Both the position numbers and the translations under genes were made by a program. Of a stretch of DNA of 21,599 bases, positions 1-7,192 are shown piece by piece; position 1 is the stretch's first letter, and every line of letters starts with the position of its first letter. Source of the stretch: a virus; IMG/VR virus record IMGVR_UViG_3300046368_000086, positions 1 through 21,599 of that record. One strand, given 5' to 3'. Below the pieces are notes generated by a model, which did no database searches, had not been told where the DNA came from, and was given only the letters and a program-made list of their open reading frames with translations.

Positions 1-65
1 GTAACTCTACGGAAACTATTTCTGGTAACTTGGATATTGATGCTGCAAGGATTGATCTGAACTAA
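1..65 (+). CDS. C-terminus of probable gp5-like baseplate hub/needle protein (partial)
   Basis: The reading frame is open from base 3 to a TAA at 63-65 and gives about 20 residues ending in DIDAARIDLN. Short alternating polar/hydrophobic residues of this kind (ISGNLDIDAARIDL) are typical of the C-terminal beta-helix needle of gp5/VgrG-type hub proteins. A PAAR gene lies just downstream, which fits, because PAAR caps that needle. The stop overlaps the next start as TAATG. Only the tail end is visible, so the assignment rests on a short motif plus context; another beta-rich tail protein is possible. Confidence 0.5.
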   Translation, partial: NSTETISGNLDIDAARIDLN

Positions 66-262
66 TGAAGGGATTGTTTCTAATTAAAGATGGTGTCAAC
101 TATATGGAGTTTCATAACTATGATGACATACCTATGTCCTTTGACAACCTCATAAGATTTGAACCAGAAGTTATTCCAGAACCTCACACAGAAGAACAGC
201 ATGAGTTAATGGAATCATATAACGATAAACTAAAAGAACTAATGAAGAGGGAGCGGATGTAA
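65..262 (+). CDS. small hypothetical protein between the hub and PAAR genes
   Basis: This 65-residue protein matches no family I recognise. It is acidic in the middle (EPEVIPEPHTEEQHE) and ends in a charged, probably helical stretch rich in K, E and R. It has no signal peptide, membrane segment or cysteine. It starts in a TAATG overlap with the preceding gene and ends in another TAATG overlap with the PAAR gene, so it is probably translationally coupled to both. An AGGA at 48-51 is a weak, rather distant ribosome site. Its place inside the spike operon suggests a small baseplate component or assembly factor, but nothing in the sequence proves this. Confidence 0.7.
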   Translation: MKGLFLIKDGVNYMEFHNYDDIPMSFDNLIRFEPEVIPEPHTEEQHELMESYNDKLKELMKRERM

Positions 263-552
263 TGCCTGCAGCAACTAGAGTTGGTGACGCAGATGTAGCA
301 CATTGTTCTGGTATGACTAGAGCTGTTGGAAGTCCAAATGTATTTGTTAATGGTATTGCATGGAGTAGACAGGGAGATGTAAACACAGGTCATCTTCTTC
401 CGCCTGCACCATGTCCATCTCATTCTGCACCTATCGCTTCTGGGTCTTCTACAGTTAAAGTAAATGGAAAAGGAGCGGGAAGAGTAGGAGATGGTATTAG
501 TGGTTGCACTTCAGTTGCCGCTGGTTCTCCTAATGTATTCGCTGGAGGATAA
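262..552 (+). CDS. PAAR-domain spike-tip protein (T4 gp5.4-like)
   Basis: The 96-residue protein is a single PAAR domain with its usual two related halves: VGDADVAHCSG near the start and GSPNVFVNGIAW, then VNGKGAGRVGDGISGC and GSPNVFAGG at the end. PAAR proteins fold into a zinc-stabilised cone that sharpens the tip of the gp5/VgrG needle in contractile tails and type VI secretion. His14, His44, His54 and Cys82 are the likeliest metal ligands; Cys15 and Cys51 are alternatives. The length is normal for a stand-alone PAAR protein without an effector extension. The start overlaps the upstream stop, and a GAGGG lies about 10 bases upstream. Confidence 0.92.
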   Translation: MPAATRVGDADVAHCSGMTRAVGSPNVFVNGIAWSRQGDVNTGHLLPPAPCPSHSAPIASGSSTVKVNGKGAGRVGDGISGCTSVAAGSPNVFAGG

Positions 553-555
553 AAA

Positions 556-966
556 ATGTATGAGTATAGATGCACAGTCGTAAAGATTATTGACGGCGAT
601 ACAGTTGATGTAGATATTGACTTAGGTTTTGGTGTATGGTTAAAGAAGGAACGTATTCGTCTTTACGGTATCGACACACCAGAATCACGCACAAGAGATT
701 TAGAAGAAAAGAAGTATGGACTTGCCGCAAAGGAATTCCTAACTGGTATGTTGGATGATGAGGGTGGAGTTGTTCTCAAAACACATAAGGATGCAGAAGG
801 AAAGTTCGGTCGTATTCTTGGGGAACTATGGAGAACCACAGACTATACTGATAAATCAATCAACGAATATTTAATTGAGAAACATCATGCAGTTCGTTAT
901 ATGGGACAATCCAAAGAATTGATTGAAGAGGAACATATCAAAAATCGTTCCTACCACAATCTCTGA
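556..966 (+). CDS. staphylococcal nuclease-fold (thermonuclease-like) endonuclease
   Basis: This 136-residue protein has the SNase core: VVKIIDGDTVDV (residues 8-19), RIRLYGIDTPES (33-44) and GKFGRILG (82-89). The expected metal ligands Asp15, Asp40 and Thr41 and the catalytic Arg35, Glu43 and Arg86 are all present, so it should be an active calcium-dependent phosphodiesterase on DNA and/or RNA. There is no signal peptide, so it acts in the infected cell or is carried in the virion. A strong GGAGG at 544-548, inside the end of the PAAR gene, sets the ATG at 556. It sits between the PAAR spike gene and gp25. Host DNA breakdown or a delivered tail nuclease are both possible; the sequence does not decide. 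Confidence 0.9.
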   Translation: MYEYRCTVVKIIDGDTVDVDIDLGFGVWLKKERIRLYGIDTPESRTRDLEEKKYGLAAKEFLTGMLDDEGGVVLKTHKDAEGKFGRILGELWRTTDYTDKSINEYLIEKHHAVRYMGQSKELIEEEHIKNRSYHNL

Positions 967-973
967 TTATCGT

Positions 974-981
974 TATAAATA
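974..981 (+). promoter_or_regulatory. T4-type late promoter box before gp25
   Basis: TATAAATA is an exact match to the T4 late promoter consensus recognised by the gp55 sigma factor. It lies in the 32-base gap before the gp25 gene, 17 bases upstream of its start, and is followed by a good ribosome site (AGGAG, 987-991). The location between genes supports it, but no transcription data are available. Confidence 0.7.
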
Positions 982-998
982 GATTTAGGAGATTATAG

Positions 999-1442
999 AT
1001 GGCAGCAAATCCAACAGCATTTAAAGATGCAGAAGCAACAAATGATTCTAATAGAAGTGCAGTCATATTCAAAGACTTTAACTTCAACTTTGCAAGACAT
1101 CCTGTAACTGGTGACATTGCAAAGGTAACAGATGTTTCTGCTGTGAAGACTAGTGTAAAGAACCTAGTGTTCACAAACTTTTATGAGCGTGGGTTTAATC
1201 CATCACTTGGGTCGAATGTTCGTTCGGCTCTATTTGAACCAGTTACACCTTTGGTTGCTGCAAGACTTGGAAGAAACATTGAAGATGTGATTGTGAACTT
1301 TGAACCAAGAGCAGAACTGATTAGTGTTATTGTTCGTGCAGACTTGGATAGGAATGCGTATGAGGCAACTATCAAATTCAATGTGGTAAATACTGAAACA
1401 GAAGAACAGACATTGGATTTATTTTTAGAGAGACTAAGATAA
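999..1442 (+). CDS. gp25: baseplate wedge subunit gp25
   Basis: This 147-residue protein belongs to the GPW/gp25 family. It has the conserved glutamate-proline-arginine motif (EPR, residues 102-104, in VNFEPRAEL) and the preceding LFEPVTPLVAARLGRNIEDVI helix region. In T4, gp25 binds gp6 in the wedge core and helps nucleate sheath assembly from the baseplate. The length is slightly above T4 gp25 because of a short polar N-terminal extension. The start follows AGGAG at 987-991 with 7-base spacing and lies directly downstream of a late promoter box. The stop directly abuts the gp6 ATG, as in many T4-like genomes where 25 and 6 are neighbours. Confidence 0.95.
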   Translation: MAANPTAFKDAEATNDSNRSAVIFKDFNFNFARHPVTGDIAKVTDVSAVKTSVKNLVFTNFYERGFNPSLGSNVRSALFEPVTPLVAARLGRNIEDVIVNFEPRAELISVIVRADLDRNAYEATIKFNVVNTETEEQTLDLFLERLR

Positions 1443-3278
1443 ATGGCAACAAAATTACAAGTCACTGAGTTGGACTTTGATGATATCAAAGCAAACCTAA
1501 AGACATACATGAAAAATCAAACAGAGTTTTCAGATTATAACTTTGAAGGTTCTGCACTATCTACACTCATTGATCTACTTGCATACAATACTCACTACTT
1601 GGGTATGAATGCAAACATGGCACTTAACGAAGCATACTTGGATACTGCAACCATTCGTTCTTCAGTAGTCTCTCATGCAAAGACACTTGGTTACACTCCT
1701 AGTTCTGCTCGTGCGCCTGTTGCTTATCTTAACGTCACTATTAATAACTCTTCACTTCTTTCTGCCACTGTCGCAAAGGGAACTAAGTTCACAACAACAG
1801 TTGATGGAGATCAATATGCATTCGTAGTTAATGATGCAGTGACAACCATACCAGTTAATGGTGTTCTTCGTTTTTCTAATCTTCCTGTATATGAAGGAAC
1901 TCTTGTTACCGCAAAGTATACAGTAGACAGTTCTAATATTGAGAAACAATATTTACTTACAGACAATCGTGCAGACACAACAACTCTTAGAGTATCAGTT
2001 CAAAACTCTGCAGCCGATTTGACTACAACAACTTATACACTTGCAACCGATATATCACAAGTTACTGCAACATCAAATGTTTACTTCCTACAAGAAGTTG
2101 ACGGTGGAAAGTTTGAAGTATACTTTGGAGATAATGTCGTTGGTAAAGCTCCAACTGATGGTAACATTGTTATTCTAGAATATGTCGTTACTAATAAGAG
2201 TTCAGCAAATGGTGCGAAAGTATTTGCTGGAACTTCTGTTGCTGGAGAAACAAATATTACAATTGCAACAGCATCTGCTGCTGTCGGTGGTGCAGAACCA
2301 GAAACAATTCAGTCGATTAAATACAATGCACCTTTAGACTTTGCATCACAAGGTCGTGCAGTAACTACTGATGACTATAAAGTTATTATTCCTAAAGTTT
2401 ATGCAGATACTCAAGCAATTCAAGTTTGGGGTGGTGAGGATAATGATCCCCCAATCTTCGGACAAGTCTTTGTTTCAATCAAAACAACTTCTGGAATTAA
2501 TCTAACACAGGCACAGAAAGATACTATCGCTGCTTCATTGGATAGATATAATATTGCATCTGTTCGTCCTACGATTGTTGATCCAGAAATAGTTAAGATT
2601 AAACTAAACACAAGTTTTAAATTTAATTCTAATCAAACAACAAAGACTTCCTCATCTTTAGAGACTCTTATAAGAACTACTATCTCAAACTACAATGCAT
2701 CTGATTTGGAAAAGTTTGATGGTATCTTTAGATTCTCAAAACTATCTCGTTTGATTGATGCAACAGACCCATCAATCTTATCAAACATAACAACAGTTCG
2801 TATGCAGAAAACATTTACACCAACTTTAAATGCTGCAACAAAATATGAACTCAAGTTTTCTAATCAACTCTATCATCCTCATGCTGGACACAACTCAGCG
2901 ATGGGTGGTATTACTTCTTCTACTGGTTTCAATATTAATGGACAGAGTGGAGAGTTCTTTATGGATGATGATGGTAACGGAAATGTCAGAGCCTACAGTT
3001 TGGTTGGTGGAACAACAAGAACATACTTGGACACAAATATTGGTTCTATAAACTACACCACTGGTTTAATTACATTAGACTCTTTGAATGTTACTGCATC
3101 TTCTGAAACTTCTGGCATTACAATCACAGTTATTCCAAGTTCAAATGACATTGTTCCAGTTCGTAATCAGTTGTTGGAGATTGATTTGGCAGGACTAAGA
3201 GTTACTGGTGAAAACGATACTATTGAATCTGGTGGTTCTTCTGCTGGAACTGGTTATACAACCTCATCCTCATATTAA
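1443..3278 (+). CDS. gp6: baseplate wedge subunit gp6 (baseplate J-like)
   Basis: The 611-residue protein matches gp6 of marine T4-like phages. The N-terminus carries STLIDLLAYNTHY (residues 40-52) and a helical segment up to about residue 90, followed by a beta-rich region. The conserved core includes GRAVTTDDYKVIIP (about 304-317) and VWGGEDNDPPIFGQVFVSI (about 328-346). Gp6 dimers form the inner ring of the baseplate and hold the wedges together around the hub. The size is a little below T4 gp6 (660). Residues of about 470-560 (NINGQSGEFFMDDDGNG and after) look like an added beta domain, and the tail end is Gly/Ser/Thr-rich. Translation starts on the base after the gp25 stop, so coupling is likely. 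Confidence 0.94.
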   Translation: MATKLQVTELDFDDIKANLKTYMKNQTEFSDYNFEGSALSTLIDLLAYNTHYLGMNANMALNEAYLDTATIRSSVVSHAKTLGYTPSSARAPVAYLNVTINNSSLLSATVAKGTKFTTTVDGDQYAFVVNDAVTTIPVNGVLRFSNLPVYEGTLVTAKYTVDSSNIEKQYLLTDNRADTTTLRVSVQNSAADLTTTTYTLATDISQVTATSNVYFLQEVDGGKFEVYFGDNVVGKAPTDGNIVILEYVVTNKSSANGAKVFAGTSVAGETNITIATASAAVGGAEPETIQSIKYNAPLDFASQGRAVTTDDYKVIIPKVYADTQAIQVWGGEDNDPPIFGQVFVSIKTTSGINLTQAQKDTIAASLDRYNIASVRPTIVDPEIVKIKLNTSFKFNSNQTTKTSSSLETLIRTTISNYNASDLEKFDGIFRFSKLSRLIDATDPSILSNITTVRMQKTFTPTLNAATKYELKFSNQLYHPHAGHNSAMGGITSSTGFNINGQSGEFFMDDDGNGNVRAYSLVGGTTRTYLDTNIGSINYTTGLITLDSLNVTASSETSGITITVIPSSNDIVPVRNQLLEIDLAGLRVTGENDTIESGGSSAGTGYTTSSSY

Positions 3279-3288
3279 GGTTTAATAA

Positions 3289-6192
3289 ATGTCTGGACAT
3301 GACCCAACATTAAAGAATAAAGTATCTCCACATATTGAGAGTCAGTTGCCTGAGTTTGTTCAGAGCGACAATCCTTTATTTGGTCTGTTCTTAAAATACT
3401 ATTATGAATTTCTAGAGGCTGGTGAACTTACTGTCACTGGTTCTAACAACTATGTTATTGAAGAAACAATTACTAAAAACTTTATTCTAGATGAGAATGA
3501 AGAAAATATTGTTCTAGAAGATTCTGTTGGAAAGTTTACTGTTGGCGAAACAATCACTGGACAGACAACTGGTGCGACTGCTCGTATTCTTGTTGATGAC
3601 TTTGATGACAACAAACGACTATTCATTACATCTCAACAAAGATTTCAAACTGGTGAAACGGTAACTGGTAATACTTCTGGTGCAACTACAACTGTAGCAT
3701 CTTATCGTGCAAACCCTGTTCAGAACATTCAACAACTTCTTGCATATGCAGATGTTGATAATACAGTCTATGACTTCTTAGATAAGTTTAGAGATTCCTT
3801 TATGGACTCTCTTCCTAATACTCTTGCTGATGGTATTGCAAAACGCAAACTCATTAAGAACATTAAGGATATGTATGCCGCAAAGGGAACGAGAGATGGA
3901 CACAAACTATTCTTTAGAATTCTCTTTAATGAAGAAGCAACTATAATCTATCCTCGTGATAATATGCTTCGTGTATCAGATGGTCAATGGTCTACAGATA
4001 GAGTTATTCGTGTCATTGAGGCAGGAACTTCCGATTTTACAAAAGCAATTGGACAAAGACTTACAGGTTCAACATCTGGTGCAACAGCACTTATTGCGAC
4101 CGTTGTAAAGTTCAGAGAAGGTAACGATTTAATCGCAGAGATTAATGTTGATGCAAACTCTGTTACTGGAACTTTTGTTGCAGATGAAATTGTTACAACA
4201 GTAGATACAACATTAGATTTACAAATCTCTGCAACGGTTAAAGGTGTAGTTACTGGTGGAGTTGTCACATTAGGTGGTGCGTATTATGATACCAATGATC
4301 CAGTAGTTCTTACTGGTGGTAATGGTAACAACGCTGCAACTGCTCGTGTTGAATCTGCTGGTGCTGGTTCTATTGATGAGATTGTTATTGAGAATGGTGG
4401 TAGTGGATATACTGTTGGTGAAGAACTTCGTTTCGACTTAACAAACACTGAAGGTAAAGATGTTCGTGCAAAGATTGCTGTCGTTGGTGGTGGGTTCTTA
4501 TTAGAACCATCAACATCACCAGACAACATCATTACAGAAGATGGTGACTTGATTGTTACTGATGATGACATTCAGTATATTAGTAAGGAACAAACAGTAG
4601 GCGAACTCGATCATCTTGTATTAGAAGATGGTGATCAGATTGTTATTGAAGAAGAGACATTTAGAGATATTGCAACCAACCAAACATCTGGCGGAGCTCA
4701 CGATATCGCAATGGGATATTGGAGTGCTTCAATTGCTGATGAGATTGGTGAGATTACTAAAGTTCATATGATTAACAGTGGTAATGGTTTTATTAAACTG
4801 CCTACCACAAAACATGATTTAAATTTTGTTAGTAGTCCAACACCATTACCAACTGATCAAAGTAACCCAACAACTGGTTCTGGTTCAAGACTCTTTGCCG
4901 CATCAACTGTTTCTCCAATGGTAGGACACGTTGAGGGTATTTCTATTACTAACTTTGGATTGCGTTATACTACAAATCCACAAGTTGTTCTTAATAGAAA
5001 TATTCTTGTTCAAAATGTTTCTGGTGCTTTTGCTGCTGGGGATACCTTAACAAGTCATACTGGAACAGTAGTTGACTTTGATAGTGCAAGAAATATTTTA
5101 GAAGTTCAAACCTCTGTTGATTTTAATGAAGGCGATAGTATTACAACAATTACTGGAGCCACTGCAACAGTTTATCAGGCAAGTGCCTCAGAGGCAACTT
5201 CAACTGTTGGTGTTATCGGAACAAAGGTTGGAAACTTTGTATCTGATAGAGGTAAGGTTTCTGTTGATACAATGCGTATCCAAGATTCACTTTACTACCA
5301 AGACTATTCTTATGTGGTTCGTATCGGACAATCTATCAATCAGTGGAGAGAAAGTATTAGACGTTCTGTTCACCCTGCTGGTTGGAACGTGTTCGGTGAA
5401 GTATCTTTTGCATCACAAGTTGCAGCAAGAATTCAAAACCCTGCTGCTGGTTCTGTTACAGACAGTGGTTCACCAGATACATTCACTCCAGAACTTGCAT
5501 CGACATTTACAAACCTCTTTACTGTAGTATTTGGAAGAAGACTAGGAACAAATTCTGACGGAACTTCTGTTGTATCTGCACCAACTAGAGGTGTTCCTGC
5601 TGGGACTCCACTAGACACTGGTAGGGATGTTACACTATCAAGTGCAGTTCATGTTCAAATGAAAACAGGTAGAGGTTCACATTTAACTGGGCCTACTTTA
5701 GAAAATTTTGCAAAGTATGCTATGGCAGTTCATCCTACAACAACTTCTGAGGTAATTCCTAATTACCCAGGCATTAGTAGAACTGCAACTGCTGGAGATA
5801 ACTTCTCTCGTGATCAGTATACAATCGCACAATTTGGTTATCTAAATATCAGAGATGTATGTCTCGCAGATGGTTCTATACCAGCAAGTGCATATACAAC
5901 TCGTATCAACGTAATGCCTCCATCCGAAATTATTCTTGATAGGGGTGCATTGGTTAATGCATTTGATAATAACTATGTAACATTTGATGATGGAGTAACA
6001 CATTTTGATGAAAGTGATCCTCGTGCAAGAGATACCTCTGGACGATACGCAACATCTTTCGATCAAGGCGGATTTAAGTTTGATGAAGACGTTTCAACAT
6101 TCGATATATCTGCTGGGCCCGTCCCTGTAACTATGGATGGACTTGGAAATTCATTTGATGAAACTTCAAATACCTTTGACAAAAACTTATAA
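3289..6192 (+). CDS. large baseplate/virion structural protein in the gp7 position
   Basis: This 967-residue protein resembles the large structural protein that follows gp6 in marine T4-like phages. T4 has gp7 (1032 residues) here, but I see no clear sequence likeness to it. The N-terminus (HIESQLPEFVQSDNPLFGLF, residues 15-34, then KYYYEF) is helical. Modules of the type GEtITGxTSGATA appear at about 80-101, 119-140 and 254-273, with weaker ones near 583-600 and 614-631, and a GSGYT module lies near 375. Residues 680-720 (YYQDYSYVVRIGQSINQWRE) look like a conserved core. The last 80 residues contain at least eight Phe-Asp pairs in a repeating pattern. The ribosome site is weak (AAGG). A late promoter box overlaps its stop codon. 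Wedge function is inferred from position. Confidence 0.8.
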   Translation: MSGHDPTLKNKVSPHIESQLPEFVQSDNPLFGLFLKYYYEFLEAGELTVTGSNNYVIEETITKNFILDENEENIVLEDSVGKFTVGETITGQTTGATARILVDDFDDNKRLFITSQQRFQTGETVTGNTSGATTTVASYRANPVQNIQQLLAYADVDNTVYDFLDKFRDSFMDSLPNTLADGIAKRKLIKNIKDMYAAKGTRDGHKLFFRILFNEEATIIYPRDNMLRVSDGQWSTDRVIRVIEAGTSDFTKAIGQRLTGSTSGATALIATVVKFREGNDLIAEINVDANSVTGTFVADEIVTTVDTTLDLQISATVKGVVTGGVVTLGGAYYDTNDPVVLTGGNGNNAATARVESAGAGSIDEIVIENGGSGYTVGEELRFDLTNTEGKDVRAKIAVVGGGFLLEPSTSPDNIITEDGDLIVTDDDIQYISKEQTVGELDHLVLEDGDQIVIEEETFRDIATNQTSGGAHDIAMGYWSASIADEIGEITKVHMINSGNGFIKLPTTKHDLNFVSSPTPLPTDQSNPTTGSGSRLFAASTVSPMVGHVEGISITNFGLRYTTNPQVVLNRNILVQNVSGAFAAGDTLTSHTGTVVDFDSARNILEVQTSVDFNEGDSITTITGATATVYQASASEATSTVGVIGTKVGNFVSDRGKVSVDTMRIQDSLYYQDYSYVVRIGQSINQWRESIRRSVHPAGWNVFGEVSFASQVAARIQNPAAGSVTDSGSPDTFTPELASTFTNLFTVVFGRRLGTNSDGTSVVSAPTRGVPAGTPLDTGRDVTLSSAVHVQMKTGRGSHLTGPTLENFAKYAMAVHPTTTSEVIPNYPGISRTATAGDNFSRDQYTIAQFGYLNIRDVCLADGSIPASAYTTRINVMPPSEIILDRGALVNAFDNNYVTFDDGVTHFDESDPRARDTSGRYATSFDQGGFKFDEDVSTFDISAGPVPVTMDGLGNSFDETSNTFDKNL

Positions 6193-6195
6193 ATA
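6188..6195 (+). promoter_or_regulatory. T4-type late promoter box before the first fibre cassette
   Basis: TATAAATA matches the T4 late consensus exactly and overlaps the stop codon of the preceding gene. It is part of an 18-base sequence (6187-6204) repeated without change at 17745-17762. It lies 37 bases before the ATG at 6233, so it could give the fibre cassette its own late transcript. Confidence 0.72.
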
Positions 6196-6232
6196 AAGGT
6201 ATAATAGGAATTTTAACTAGGGGAAACCGAAA

Positions 6233-7174
6233 ATGGCATATCAATCAATCGGGCGTGGAACTACTGCGAATGATGGCACTGGTGACGATCTTCGCACAGG
6301 TGCGGGCAAAGTCAACGCCAACTTCGTAGAAGTATACACTCTGTTGGGTGATGGTTCTACACTAACTACTGACACAGTAACACTAAACACTGCAACTCAG
6401 ACACTAACCAACAAAACAATAACAGGAACTTTCACTGGTAATATCACAGGGGATGTTACTGGAAACGTAACAGGTAATGTTACTGGAGACTTGACAGGTA
6501 ATGTCACTGGTGCTGTTACAGGTAATGTTACTGGAGACTTGACAGGGGATGTCACTGGTGCTGTTACAGGTAATGTTACTGGAGACTTGACAGGGGATGT
6601 AACAGGTAATGTTTCAACATCATCTGGTAATTTACAGTTGACTGCTGCAACTCAAATCGTTGAAGTGCGTGGTGATGGTTCTGCAACAGAAGGTGCAATT
6701 GTTCTTAACTGTGAAACTAATGCACACGGACAGACAATCAAACCACAACCACACAGTGCGGCAGTAACAAATGAATTGTTACTTCCAGCTGGTGCCAACT
6801 CAACTCTTGTATCAGAAGTTGCAACACAGACACTAACTAACAAGACATTAACTGACCCTACTATTACTGGAACAGGTGCAATCGCTGGTGTATTTACTGG
6901 TGATATTACTGGTAACGTAACTGGTAATGTATCTGGTAATGTATCTGGTAACGTAGATGGTATCGTTGGTGGAACAACTCCTGCTGCTGGAACATTCACA
7001 GACTTGACTGCAAGTGGTGCTGTTCAATTGGCAGTCTATGCAGATACAACTGCAAGAGATGCCGCAATTACAAGTCCTGCTGCTGGTATGATTGCTTTCG
7101 TAATAGATGGTGACGGTGGTGGAACTGCTCAATTCCAAGGGTATGACGGTTCTGCTTGGGTTGTATTGAATTAA
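6233..7174 (+). CDS. tail-fibre-like protein with GNVTGDVT repeats
   Basis: The 313-residue protein starts with a module common at the front of marine T4-like fibre proteins (TTANDGTGDDLRTGAGKVNA and NFVEVYTLLGDG, about residues 10-42), probably for baseplate attachment. It then has ATQTLTNKTITG followed by about 60 residues of 4-residue repeats (GNVT, GDVT, GDLT, GAVT), a pattern expected of an elongated beta-helical shaft. A central domain (about 128-200) precedes a second TNKT/TGNV repeat block (about 198-243). The C-terminal module (YADTTARDAAITSPAAGMIA) ends in FQGYDGSAWVVLN. AGGGG lies upstream of the ATG. It heads a fibre cassette followed by the glycine-rich protein. The exact structural role, long or short fibre, cannot be told. 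Confidence 0.85.
   Translation: MAYQSIGRGTTANDGTGDDLRTGAGKVNANFVEVYTLLGDGSTLTTDTVTLNTATQTLTNKTITGTFTGNITGDVTGNVTGNVTGDLTGNVTGAVTGNVTGDLTGDVTGAVTGNVTGDLTGDVTGNVSTSSGNLQLTAATQIVEVRGDGSATEGAIVLNCETNAHGQTIKPQPHSAAVTNELLLPAGANSTLVSEVATQTLTNKTLTDPTITGTGAIAGVFTGDITGNVTGNVSGNVSGNVDGIVGGTTPAAGTFTDLTASGAVQLAVYADTTARDAAITSPAAGMIAFVIDGDGGGTAQFQGYDGSAWVVLN
6473..6600 (+). repeat. 48-bp tandem repeat in the fibre shaft
   Basis: Copies start at 6473, 6521 and 6569 with the word GGTAATGTTACTGGAGACTT. The first two are full length (48 bases) and differ only in GGTA versus GGGG inside the unit; the third matches for 32 bases. Each unit encodes four 4-residue repeats, so gain or loss of a unit changes shaft length by 16 residues without changing frame. 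Shorter 12-base repeats of the same kind flank it (6436-6472) and recur at about 6897-6960. Confidence 0.9.
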
Positions 7175-7192
7175 CGGATAGGATAAAGAAAC

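Noticed and set aside
5117-5527. 136-codon + strand frame inside the gp7-position gene
   Set aside because: It lies wholly inside a continuous 967-codon gene with strong motifs; the out-of-frame product is Leu/Gln-rich noise.
6473-6600. CRISPR-like array from regularly spaced repeats
   Set aside because: Units are contiguous with no unique spacers and stay in frame inside a fibre gene; they encode a repeated shaft.
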